This document shows, piece by piece, positions 8,189 to 15,805 of a stretch of DNA of 38,574 nt. The first letter of the stretch is position 1. Each line of letters begins with the position of its first letter. The notes under the pieces are model-generated. The model did no database searches, was not told where the DNA came from, and saw only the letters and a program-made list of their open reading frames with translations. The translations under genes and the position numbers were made by a program. The stretch comes from Roseovarius sp. ZX-A-9 (GTDB lineage Bacteria; Pseudomonadota; Alphaproteobacteria; Rhodobacterales; Rhodobacteraceae), in contig NZ_JAPWHW010000031.1 in assembly GCF_028369135.1 (NCBI RefSeq), forward strand, positions 1-38,574, written 5' to 3'.

Positions 8189-9493
8189 CTACTTCTCGGG
8201 GATCAGGCCCCGCGGGCTGAACCGCAGCACCAACAGCAGAACCAGCCCCATCGTCAGCAACCGCATATGCGCCGCCGATTCCAGCAGATGTGTCTTCAGC
8301 CAGTAGCCATCCGCCATGCCCGAGGTGATCAAGTCCATCAGCAACCGTCCCATCGGTTCGACCTGAACCCAGAGGAACCAAATCAGAAACCCGCCCAGAA
8401 CAGCGCCGAAATTGTTGCCCGATCCTCCGACGATCACCATCACCCAGATCAGGAAGGTAAAGCGCAGCGGCTGATAGCTGCTGGGCGTCAGTTGCCCGTC
8501 CAGCGTGGTCATCATCGCGCCTGCGATGCCGCAAATCGCGCTGCCAAGGATGAAAACCTGCAAGTGTCGTTTCTTGACATCCTTGCCCATGGCTTCGGCG
8601 GCGACCTCATTGTCGCGGATCGCCCGCAGCATCCGCCCCCAGGGGCTTGCCAGCGCCTTTTGCGCCATCCACAAAAGCACCAGCAAGACGATCAGGAACA
8701 GCACGCCATAGAGCAGTTTCACATAGAGCGTCGAGGCGATCACCGGATCCAGCCCGAGGCCGGCTGCCCGGTCCACGAACCCCGGATCATTCTGCAGGTC
8801 GATCTCGAAGGGCACCGGGCGCGGAATACCGATCACGTTCTTCACGCCGCGCGACAGCCAATCCTCGTTCTTGAGCACAGCAATGATGATTTCCGCGATC
8901 CCCAGTGTCGCGATCGCAAGGTAATCCGAGCGCAACCCGAGGGCAGTCCGGCCGATCACCCAGGCCGCGCCCGCCGCCAATACACCGCCCACAGGCCAAG
9001 CGAGGATCACCGGCAGCCCCAAACCGCCAAGATAGCCGGTGGCGGCAGGATCCACCGCCTCGATACGCGCGACGCCGGGATCCAGCACCGCGCGGTAGAT
9101 GAAGAACCCCGCAACCAGAATGACGATCATCGCCACGCTTCGCTGCCAACCCTTCTTCATCGCCCGGTACACCAGCACCGCAGCGATGATGGTCGCGGCC
9201 CCCAGGACCAGCGCCAGCAGCACGCGCACCCCACCCTGGGCCCAGGCCTCGGTGGTGGGTGGCATCGCAACCAGGACAGTGGCAAGCCCCCCCAGCGCGA
9301 CGAACCCCATCACCCCGATGTTGAAGAGCCCGGCAAAGCCCCATTGCAGGTTCACCCCCAACGCCATGATCGCCGAGATCAGCCCCATGTTGAGGATCAG
9401 CAGCGCCGAGTTCCAGCTTTGCAAGAAGCCGGTCAGCAAGATCAGCACCCCGACAAGGGCAAACAGACCGATGTTTTTCACGTTGACGCTCAT
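8189..9493 (-). CDS. Branched-chain amino acid-type ABC transporter permease (LivM-like)
   Basis: This is a 434-residue inner-membrane permease of the LivM family, one half of the channel of a hydrophobic amino acid-type ABC importer. Multiple hydrophobic helices are visible. The family signature RAIRDNEVAAEAMGKDVKKRH lies in the cytoplasmic loop (about 290-311), preceded by LGLRSDYLAIATLGIAEI. It is longer than a typical LivM because of an extra hydrophobic region with AMKKGWQRS around residue 110. Its ATG overlaps the LivH-like stop in an ATGA, showing tight coupling. It is the last gene of a five-gene minus-strand cluster (binding protein, two ATPases, two permeases). True substrate unknown. 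Confidence 0.9.
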   Translation of the reverse strand: MSVNVKNIGLFALVGVLILLTGFLQSWNSALLILNMGLISAIMALGVNLQWGFAGLFNIGVMGFVALGGLATVLVAMPPTTEAWAQGGVRVLLALVLGAATIIAAVLVYRAMKKGWQRSVAMIVILVAGFFIYRAVLDPGVARIEAVDPAATGYLGGLGLPVILAWPVGGVLAAGAAWVIGRTALGLRSDYLAIATLGIAEIIIAVLKNEDWLSRGVKNVIGIPRPVPFEIDLQNDPGFVDRAAGLGLDPVIASTLYVKLLYGVLFLIVLLVLLWMAQKALASPWGRMLRAIRDNEVAAEAMGKDVKKRHLQVFILGSAICGIAGAMMTTLDGQLTPSSYQPLRFTFLIWVMVIVGGSGNNFGAVLGGFLIWFLWVQVEPMGRLLMDLITSGMADGYWLKTHLLESAAHMRLLTMGLVLLLVLRFSPRGLIPEK

Positions 9494-10500
9494 ACCGACT
9501 GCCCCTTGAACAATCCCGTTGGTTTGAACAGCAGCACGATCAGCAGGATCACGAAGCTGACCGCGAACTTGTAATCGGTGCTCAGAAGCTGGACCAGCCC
9601 GTCGGGCGCCAGGCTATCGGGCATCAAGTACCCAAGCACCTTTTTCCAGGCATAGGTGATCGTCACCTCAGAGAAGGCGATCACGAAGCCGCCAGCGATG
9701 GCCCCGAGCGGGTTGCCGAGGCCGCCGACAATGGCGCTGGCAAAGATCGGCAGCAGCAATTGGAAGTAGGTGAACGGTTTGAACGACTTGTCCAAGCCGT
9801 AGAGCACCCCGGCCACGGTCGCCAGTGCCGCGACAATGACCCAGGTCAGCATCACCACGCGCTCAGGATTAACGCCCGAGAGCAGCGCCAGATCCTCGTT
9901 ATCCGAATAGGCGCGCATGGATTTGCCCGCACGTGTGCGATTCAGAAACCAGAACAGCAGCGCCACCACGATAATCGCGGTGATCAGGGTGATGACCTGC
10001 GTGGATTTGATCGCCAGCCCTTCGGCCAGACCGGTCATCTCTTTGAAATCGCGTGCAGAAATCAAGAAACGCTCACCATCAAGGAACCGCTGGTCGTCGG
10101 GGCCGATGATCAGCCGGACGATCCCGTTCATGATGAACATCACCCCCATGGAGACGATCACCAGGATCACCGGCTTGGCCTTTTTTTCGCGGTAGAAGCG
10201 ATAAACAACGCGGTCGGTTGCCAGCAGTAGCAAGACACATCCCAGGATCCCGAACGGCAGCGCCAGCAGCGCGGTGGGCAACGGCCCAAGGCTGACCCCC
10301 AGAGACTGTAACCACCACGTCACCAGGACGGTGATCATCGCACCAAAGGCCATCGTGTCGCCATGCGCGAAATTGGAGAACCGCAGGATGCCGTAGACCA
10401 GCGTGACCCCGAGCGCGCCAAGCGCCAGTTGGCTGCCATAGGCGATACCGGGGATCAGTACATAATTGGAGAGCGCGACAATCGCGTTGAGAAAGTCCAT
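9490..10500 (-). CDS. Branched-chain amino acid-type ABC transporter permease (LivH-like)
   Basis: This is a 336-residue permease of the LivH family, which pairs with the LivM-like protein. The start chosen is ATG 10500; a TTG one codon upstream (10503) is less likely. Signatures are YGSQLALGALGVTLVYGILRFSNFAHGD near the N-terminus, RAYSDNEDLALLSGVNPERV in the cytoplasmic loop, and the closing GLGNPLGAIAGG. The C-terminus overlaps the next permease by 4 bases. A 52-base gap separates it from the upstream LivF-like ATPase gene, so all lie on one transcript. Membrane protein; substrate inferred only at family level. Confidence 0.9.
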   Translation of the reverse strand: MDFLNAIVALSNYVLIPGIAYGSQLALGALGVTLVYGILRFSNFAHGDTMAFGAMITVLVTWWLQSLGVSLGPLPTALLALPFGILGCVLLLLATDRVVYRFYREKKAKPVILVIVSMGVMFIMNGIVRLIIGPDDQRFLDGERFLISARDFKEMTGLAEGLAIKSTQVITLITAIIVVALLFWFLNRTRAGKSMRAYSDNEDLALLSGVNPERVVMLTWVIVAALATVAGVLYGLDKSFKPFTYFQLLLPIFASAIVGGLGNPLGAIAGGFVIAFSEVTITYAWKKVLGYLMPDSLAPDGLVQLLSTDYKFAVSFVILLIVLLFKPTGLFKGQSV

Positions 10501-10552
10501 CAATCAATCGCCCCGTTGCCGTGACAGGTGTCTTTGAAACTGTTTCGCATCA

Positions 10553-11341
10553 TCATCCCCCAAGGAAACTCTTGCGCACTTCCTCGTCGGCCAGAAGCTC
10601 CTTGCCAGTGCCTGTATAGGCGTTGGCCCCCTGCACCAGCACATAGCCCTTGTCCGCGATCTCAAGCGCTTGCCGCGCGTTCTGCTCGACCATCAGGATC
10701 GGGATGCCGGTGCGTGCCACTTCGATGATGCGATCAAAAAGTTCGTCCATGACGATCGGGCTGACCCCGGCGGTGGGTTCATCCAGCATCAGCAGCTTGG
10801 GTTGTGTCATCAGCGCGCGGCCCACCGCCACCTGCTGACGCTGGCCACCCGAAAGTTCGCCGGCCAACTGGCGGCGCTTGTCGCGCAGGATCGGGAACAG
10901 ATCATAAATCTGCTCCATCGTGCCCGAAAAATCATCGTTGCGAATGAACGCACCCATTTCCAGGTTTTCCTCCACCGTCATGGAGGTGAAGATGTTGTTC
11001 GTCTGCGGCACGAACCCCATGCCCTTGGCTACGCGGTCCTGCGGCGTCAGCGCGGTGATATCCTCACCGGCCAGCCGCACATGCCCCGCACGCAGGTCAA
11101 GCATGCCGAACACGGCCTTCATCGCCGTCGACTTGCCCGCACCGTTGGGCCCGACGATCACCGCGATTTCGCCCTTTTCCACGGCGATGGTGCAGTCGTG
11201 CAGGATGTCCGGCCCGTTGCCATAACCGCCGGTCATGCCTTGTCCGATCAGAAACGGCTCGTCAGCCGCCGCGGGCGTCGCACCACCATGTGCGGCGGAT
11301 GGCGCGGTGTTGCCCCGGTCGCCGTAGGGATCACTGCTCAT
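10553..11341 (-). CDS. ABC transporter ATP-binding protein (LivF-like)
   Basis: This is a 262-residue ABC ATPase. Walker A is GPNGAGKST (about 63-71), the signature motif is LSGGQRQQ (about 159-166), Walker B is LLMLDEPTAG and the H-loop region has ILMVEQNARQAL, the pattern typical of LivF. The first 30 residues are an unusual Ala/Gly-rich extension, so a later start is conceivable; ATG 11341 is preceded by GGAG at a slightly long distance. It powers the neighbouring permeases together with the LivG-like ATPase 124 bases upstream. Confidence 0.9.
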   Translation of the reverse strand: MSSDPYGDRGNTAPSAAHGGATPAAADEPFLIGQGMTGGYGNGPDILHDCTIAVEKGEIAVIVGPNGAGKSTAMKAVFGMLDLRAGHVRLAGEDITALTPQDRVAKGMGFVPQTNNIFTSMTVEENLEMGAFIRNDDFSGTMEQIYDLFPILRDKRRQLAGELSGGQRQQVAVGRALMTQPKLLMLDEPTAGVSPIVMDELFDRIIEVARTGIPILMVEQNARQALEIADKGYVLVQGANAYTGTGKELLADEEVRKSFLGG

Positions 11342-11465
11342 GTTTCTTTGCGCTCCAAATATCTTGCGGTGACGCCGCTGACGCGCCGACTACCCGAGGC
11401 CCGGGGACGGGCCGCACGGAAACCAACCCATGCGTCGTCACCACCGCGTTGCCAGATCAAGCCCC

Positions 11466-12248
11466 TCACGTGCCCACCTGCTCGCGGTTCTTCAGACCGG
11501 TGCCGAGATAGGCCTCGATCACCTGTTCGTTGGCCTTGATCTCGTCCAGATTGCCGGTGGCCAGAACTCGGCCCTCGGCCATGCAGATCACCGGATCGCA
11601 GAGGCGGGCAATGAAATCCATGTCATGCTCGATGACCACGAACGTATAGCCGCGCTCCTGGTTCAGGCGCAAAATCGCGTCGCCGATCACGTTCAGCAGG
11701 GTCCGGTTGACCCCTGCGCCGACTTCGTCAAGGAATACGATACGCGCATCGACCATCATCGTCCGGCCCAGTTCCAGCAGCTTCTTCTGCCCCCCAGAAA
11801 TCTGGCCCGCCTTCTGCTCGGCCAGATGTTCGATGGTCAGGAATTCCAGAACCTCGTCAGCCTTGGCCCGCAGCGCGCGTTCCTCATCGGCGATACGTTT
11901 GCGGCCAAACCAGGTATTCCACAGCCGTTCACCCGATTGCCCGCCCGGCACCATCATCAGGTTCTCGCGGCAGCTCATGGAATGAAACTCATGCGCGATC
12001 TGAAAAGTACGCAGGACGCCCTTGTGAAACAGATCATGCGGCGCCAAGCCGGTAATATCCTCGCCCGCCATCGTCACCCGGCCCGATGTCGGCTTGTAAA
12101 CGCCCGCGATCACGTTGAACAACGTCGTCTTGCCGGCGCCATTCGGCCCGATCAACCCTGTGATCGCCCCTTCTGCAAAGGAAAGGCTGGCACCATCGAC
12201 GGCATGGAAGCCGCCGAAATGCTTGTGGAGATCCTCGACAACGATCAT
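11466..12248 (-). CDS. ABC transporter ATP-binding protein (LivG-like, variant Walker B)
   Basis: This is a 260-residue ABC ATPase of LivG type. ATG 12248 has GGGAG about 8 bases upstream. Walker A is GPNGAGKTT (about 35-43), the signature is ISGGQKKLLELGRTMM, and the H-loop is FVVIEHDMDFI, as in LivG. The Walker B/D-loop reads VFLDEVGAGVN where family members usually have LDEPxAGLN; the catalytic Glu after Asp is kept but the following Pro is Val. It partners the LivF-like ATPase. A strong stem-loop separates it from the upstream binding-protein gene. Confidence 0.9.
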   Translation of the reverse strand: MIVVEDLHKHFGGFHAVDGASLSFAEGAITGLIGPNGAGKTTLFNVIAGVYKPTSGRVTMAGEDITGLAPHDLFHKGVLRTFQIAHEFHSMSCRENLMMVPGGQSGERLWNTWFGRKRIADEERALRAKADEVLEFLTIEHLAEQKAGQISGGQKKLLELGRTMMVDARIVFLDEVGAGVNRTLLNVIGDAILRLNQERGYTFVVIEHDMDFIARLCDPVICMAEGRVLATGNLDEIKANEQVIEAYLGTGLKNREQVGT

Positions 12249-12488
12249 CCATGTTCTCCCTGTCCGCGGCCCGGCTTACAGCGGTCTGTCACGGGGCGGT
12301 TTCCGGTTCAGGCCCGTCATACTGCGCCACCCGTTACCCGGCAGAGCGTCTGCGGACCATGCTTTGCCCCGACCGTCTAAAGATAGTCACATTCGTTGTG
12401 AAGCCAGACTTTATCTTCTTTTGGCTTTGGCGTCGCCGCATCCATCCGACACCAGTCAGGCGACAAGCCGCGTGTAACCATGCGAACT

Positions 12489-12516
12489 GCCGACCCAGGC
12501 ACAAGCCCGGGCCGGC
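12489..12516 (-). terminator. Intercistronic stem-loop after the binding-protein gene
   Basis: On the minus strand, GCCGGCCCGGGC (12516-12505), loop TTGT, then GCCTGGGTCGGC (12500-12489) can form a continuous 12-bp RNA stem with two G-U pairs. It starts 22 bases past the binding-protein stop and has no T-run. Such hairpins often keep binding-protein mRNA more abundant than the downstream ATPase/permease message; this role is inferred. Confidence 0.45.
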
Positions 12517-12538
12517 AACCTTGGCATCGTTCAGAAGA

Positions 12539-13723
12539 TCAGCGGAAGCCGACCTCCACCATCTTGCCGTCCTTCATCTCGATCTCGCGATAGGTGCCGG
12601 CGCTTTCGCCCGGTCCGATCAATTCGACCGCAGAGGCACCGACATAGTCGATATCGCCGCCATCCTTGAGGATCTGCAGCGCCTTATCCAACTCACCCGG
12701 CAGAATTTCTTCGCCCGGAGCGTTCGCCACATCCATCACTTTTTCCTTGTAGACTGCGGGATCGGTGGAACCGGCCGCCTGCATTGCCAGCAAGATCAGC
12801 GCGGCCGCATCGTAGGATTCCGGCGCGAAAGTACCGGTGGGATCGAAGCCCGCCGCCTTGCCGATTTCGGCAAACTTGGCCGGGCCGTCGCCCTGTGCGC
12901 TCGGAACCTGCCCAAAGGAGCCTTCGGTGCTGGCTGCAAAGTTTGCTTCCAGAGTTTCCGACACCATCCCGTCGGGGAACATGAACGTGTCGAAGGCACC
13001 CGAATCGAGCGCACCGTTGATGATTCCGGCACCGCCCTGATCAATGTATCCCACGATGATCAGAACTTCACCGCCAGCCGAGGCAAGTGCGCCCACTTCG
13101 GCGGAATAGTCAGCCTTGCCGTCTTCATGCGAGGCGTTCATCGTCACCGTGCCACCGGACTCTGTGAAGGCGCTCGCGACGCTGTCGGCAAGCCCCTTGC
13201 CGTAATCATTGTTGGTATAGGTGATCGCGACTTCCTTGATGCCACGATCGTTCAGAATGTCGGCCATCACCTGCCCCTGACGCGCGTCCGAGGGCGAGGT
13301 GCGGAAGAACAGTCCGTTATCCTCTACGGTGCTGAGCGCCGGCGAGGTGGCCGAGGGCGATATCATCACGATGCCGTTCGGAATGGCGGCGTTTTGCAGC
13401 ACGGCGCCGGTTTCGCCCGAGCACATGCCGCCGACAATACCCTTCACCCCGTCCGAGGTGATCAAACGCTCGGCAGAAGAAACAGCAAGGCTTGCGTCGA
13501 TGCAGCCGGTGTCACCCTGCACTGCGCTGACGGTCTGTCCGTCAAGGAATTTGCCTGACGCGTTGACCTGATCAATCGCGAGCTTCGCCCCGGAAGCCAT
13601 ATCCGGTGCGATCGATTCCAGCGGGCCGGTAAAGCCCAGCAGAATTCCCAGTTTCACGTCATCGGCATAAGCCGTCCCTGCCATCAGGGCGGTCGCCGCT
13701 GTGGCCATCAAGAGTTTTTTCAT
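12539..13723 (-). CDS. ABC transporter substrate-binding protein (LivK-like)
   Basis: This is a 394-residue type I periplasmic binding protein. MKKLLMATAATALMAGTAYA is a Sec signal peptide, and the mature protein begins DDVKLGILLGFTGPLES, the standard opening of LivK-like proteins. Further family features are SSAERLITSDGVKGIVGGMCSGETGAVL, then SPSATSPALS and FRTSPSDARQGQVMADIL. The start ATG 13723 follows GGGAGACG. It is first in the cluster, consistent with high expression. The ligand cannot be read from sequence; such systems also carry amides, urea or aromatic acids. Confidence 0.9.
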   Translation of the reverse strand: MKKLLMATAATALMAGTAYADDVKLGILLGFTGPLESIAPDMASGAKLAIDQVNASGKFLDGQTVSAVQGDTGCIDASLAVSSAERLITSDGVKGIVGGMCSGETGAVLQNAAIPNGIVMISPSATSPALSTVEDNGLFFRTSPSDARQGQVMADILNDRGIKEVAITYTNNDYGKGLADSVASAFTESGGTVTMNASHEDGKADYSAEVGALASAGGEVLIIVGYIDQGGAGIINGALDSGAFDTFMFPDGMVSETLEANFAASTEGSFGQVPSAQGDGPAKFAEIGKAAGFDPTGTFAPESYDAAALILLAMQAAGSTDPAVYKEKVMDVANAPGEEILPGELDKALQILKDGGDIDYVGASAVELIGPGESAGTYREIEMKDGKMVEVGFR

Positions 13724-14135
13724 GGTTCGTCTCCCTTTAAGTGGAACATTAATCCGGAGCGGAGCCTAGGCAGCACGCATCGGAAAGAAAAGCCCCTTCC
13801 GAGGCGGTGCCAGAAGCACGCGGAACAGACAAAATACCCACCCCTGACAAAGGACAAGTGATTTTCGTCAATTGCCGCGCAAACCGTGGCACATTCCGGG
13901 ATTAGAAACTTCTGGCACGACCTTGATTTCATTTCTGAAACCTTCATGATTCTTATCATTCCATTCAGCATCACGGCATCCGGAGGAAGCTTTGGTAGTG
14001 TCGGCCTATTCCGGCTTCATCATCTCGGTCGGCTTGTCCTTCATCTGGCTGGCCCAAACCGCAACCTGCGTCCAGAACCAGGGGACACTCTTTAAGCTCA
14101 TGGCGCTTTGCGGTCCCGCCCTCCGGCAAAACCCG
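13724..14135. other. 412-bp gap upstream of the ABC binding-protein gene
   Basis: This should contain the promoter of the minus-strand ABC operon. No strong -35/-10 pair is evident; a weak TTGTCC-N17-TTTTGT can be drawn on the minus strand. The right half (from 13998, plus strand) has a short frame with a strong Shine-Dalgarno, listed separately as doubtful. Confidence 0.4.
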
Positions 14136-14234
14136 TCAATCAAGCTTGAGCTCTCGCGTGATGTAGTTCTGGCAGATCTCGATCGCCTGCTCGCCGGTGA
14201 TCACGTCATCATGGATCGACAGACCGAGCCATAG
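13998..14234 (+). CDS. Doubtful small membrane ORF
   Basis: GTG 13998 has GGAGGAAG 8 bases upstream. The 78-codon frame begins with a hydrophobic segment (AYSGFIISVGLSFIWLAQ) and the first 35 codons mostly end in C or G, as in genuine local genes. Against it, the last 99 bases run antisense through the 3' end of the TetR gene, and I recognise no family. It could be a small membrane protein or a decayed gene remnant. Confidence 0.2.
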   Translation: MSAYSGFIISVGLSFIWLAQTATCVQNQGTLFKLMALCGPALRQNPSIKLELSRDVVLADLDRLLAGDHVIMDRQTEP

Positions 14235-14768
14235 CCCGTCAGATACCGCGATCAATCCAAGCGCCGCCCGCCGCGCGTCAATTTTCAGCCCCAGTTCGCG
14301 GGCTGCAGCGGTGAACATCCGCTCAACCCGGAGGATATAGTTACGATAGAGTTGGCGGTTCGCCACGCGCACCTGGTCATTGAAACGGGTTTCATGCCAC
14401 AGGGCGAGGAACGCGGTCCGGTTGAGCTGCGTGAAGACCGGGGCTGTAAACAGCACGGATGGCATTTGATGCAACTTCTCGACGGCTGTTCCGTCAAACT
14501 TGTCCAGCGACTCTTTCACCATCAATGATATTTGCCCGAACAGATATTCGAGCGCGGCAACCATGACTTCGTCCTTGGTGGCGAAATAATGCCCCAACAA
14601 ACCGCGCGAACTGCCCGCTGCGGTACAGATCGTGGATACCGTCGTGCCTGACACGCCGTACTCTGCAAGCGATCGAAGCGCGCCTTCCACCAATGATTTG
14701 CGCCGGTACTCGTTGATCTCCGCATGGGTGCGCGGTCGTTGTTTTTTTGTGGATTTCGGACTGATCAC
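14136..14768 (-). CDS. TetR/AcrR family regulator, BetI-like
   Basis: This is a 210-residue TetR-family repressor. I chose GTG 14768 because AGGAG lies 8 bases upstream; a GTG at 14819 and an ATG at 14801 in the same frame have no suitable ribosome binding site. The N-terminal helix-turn-helix is VSTICTAAGSSRGLLGHYFATKDE (within about 30-58). The ligand domain resembles BetI (regulator of choline/glycine betaine genes): RTAFLALWHE, then ALGLIAVSDGLWLGLSIHD. It is divergent from the oxygenase at 14903, and the gap holds a palindrome like the BetI operator. Likely an autoregulator and regulator of the oxygenase and binding-protein pair. Inducer unknown. Confidence 0.85.
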   Translation of the reverse strand: MISPKSTKKQRPRTHAEINEYRRKSLVEGALRSLAEYGVSGTTVSTICTAAGSSRGLLGHYFATKDEVMVAALEYLFGQISLMVKESLDKFDGTAVEKLHQMPSVLFTAPVFTQLNRTAFLALWHETRFNDQVRVANRQLYRNYILRVERMFTAAARELGLKIDARRAALGLIAVSDGLWLGLSIHDDVITGEQAIEICQNYITRELKLD

Positions 14769-14833
14769 CTTGGCGGCTCCTGCTTGGTTCCGGCGGGTCA
14801 TCCTAGCCGATGAAATCACAAATTAAAATGTTT

Positions 14834-14847
14834 GTTGAACGTCCAAC
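14834..14847. promoter_or_regulatory. BetI-like operator palindrome
   Basis: GTTGAACGTCCAAC matches its own reverse complement at 12 of 14 positions, with core TTGAACGTCCAA. This is close to the TTGGACGTTCAA core of BetI operators as I remember it. It lies between the divergent BetI-like regulator and the oxygenase, 56 bp before the oxygenase start. It is the natural binding site for the adjacent regulator. Confidence 0.55.
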
Positions 14848-14902
14848 TTTTTTATTGAGAATCATCTTTAGCCGTCATGGCACCACAGGGAGGAAAGCCA
14901 GA

Positions 14903-15718
14903 ATGCGACCAGAAGACGTTGTAAACCTAGACACCTATCCAATTCTGGATCGGTCGAGCCCAGCCCGAACCGCGCTGGTCAACCGGCTACGCAAGGAACT
15001 GGAGACGAACCAATTCGTCTCGCTGCCTGATTTCATTCTGCCCGCCGCGCGTGACCGCGCCGTGGCCGATGCGGTCGAGGCCCTACCTCGCGCGCACCAG
15101 AACAATTCCAGGCGCAATTGCTATCTGCAAAGGCAGGGCGATCCCTCGCTTCCTGAGGATCACCCCCGCAACATCCTGCTGAATGCCAGCACCAAGATGC
15201 TCGCCTATGACAGGTTTTCCGACGCGTCCCCGGTCAAGGTATTGTACCACTGGGAACCGGTCCGCCAGATGGTGGCCGACATTGTCGGGGTCGAGACCCT
15301 TTACGACAACGCAGACCCCTGCCAGCCGGTCAATCTGCTTTGCTACGAACCCGGAGACAGTTCGGCGTGGCACTTCGATTCAGTGAATGCCTTTACCATG
15401 ACGTTGATGCTGCAGGCAGCAGAGGTCGGCGGCGAATTCGAAATGGTTCCCAACACGCGCACGGACGACGACCAGAATTACGAATACGTCCGGCGCGTGG
15501 TTACCGGGCAATGCCCCCAGGATGCGGTGGCCGTCGCCCGAGAGGCCGGATCGCTATGCATTTTCCGCGGCTGCAATTCGCTGCACAGGGTATCGCCCGT
15601 AGAGGGCGACACCACGCGGATCATGGGCGTATTCGTCTACGAAAACGAACCCAACGTCGTCGGCGACCCCGAAGTGAACGCAACTGTCTATGGCGAACGC
15701 GACCGCGTCGCAGGCTAG
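14903..15718 (+). CDS. HalD/BesD-family Fe(II)/2-oxoglutarate oxygenase, HxD retained
   Basis: This is a 271-residue non-heme iron, 2-oxoglutarate-dependent enzyme. ATG 14903 follows GGGAGGAAAG. The overall pattern resembles proteins annotated as the HalD/BesD amino-acid halogenase family: N-terminal VNLDTYPILDRSSPA, NLLCYEPGDSSAWHFD, LQAAEVGGEFE, and SLCIFRGCNSLHRVSPVEG. The metal triad appears complete: His157-Phe-Asp159 and His228, with Arg239 for 2-oxoglutarate. True halogenases replace the Asp with a small residue to make room for chloride, so this one is predicted to be a hydroxylase or other oxygenase, not a halogenase. It is divergent from a BetI-like regulator and followed by an orphan peptide-type binding protein. 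Substrate unknown; a free amino acid or small amine is plausible. Confidence 0.8.
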   Translation: MRPEDVVNLDTYPILDRSSPARTALVNRLRKELETNQFVSLPDFILPAARDRAVADAVEALPRAHQNNSRRNCYLQRQGDPSLPEDHPRNILLNASTKMLAYDRFSDASPVKVLYHWEPVRQMVADIVGVETLYDNADPCQPVNLLCYEPGDSSAWHFDSVNAFTMTLMLQAAEVGGEFEMVPNTRTDDDQNYEYVRRVVTGQCPQDAVAVAREAGSLCIFRGCNSLHRVSPVEGDTTRIMGVFVYENEPNVVGDPEVNATVYGERDRVAG

Positions 15719-15805
15719 ACAAACGGGCGCGGCCAACGTGCCCCTCCAGAAAAAGCAGACCGGGGCGCAGCGACGCTCCGGCAACGACCAACAAGGGATC
15801 AAATC

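Noticed and set aside
8072..9574. 500-codon plus-strand frame opposite the LivM-like gene
   Set aside because: Rich in His, Gln, Pro and Arg, typical of the complement of a membrane-protein gene; no supporting features.
14810..14902. Upstream extension of the oxygenase frame to 14810
   Set aside because: The added residues lack a ribosome binding site and cover the BetI-like operator; ATG 14903 has a strong site.
14903..15718. Calling the oxygenase a halogenase
   Set aside because: Family similarity alone is not enough; the retained Asp159 argues for hydroxylase chemistry.
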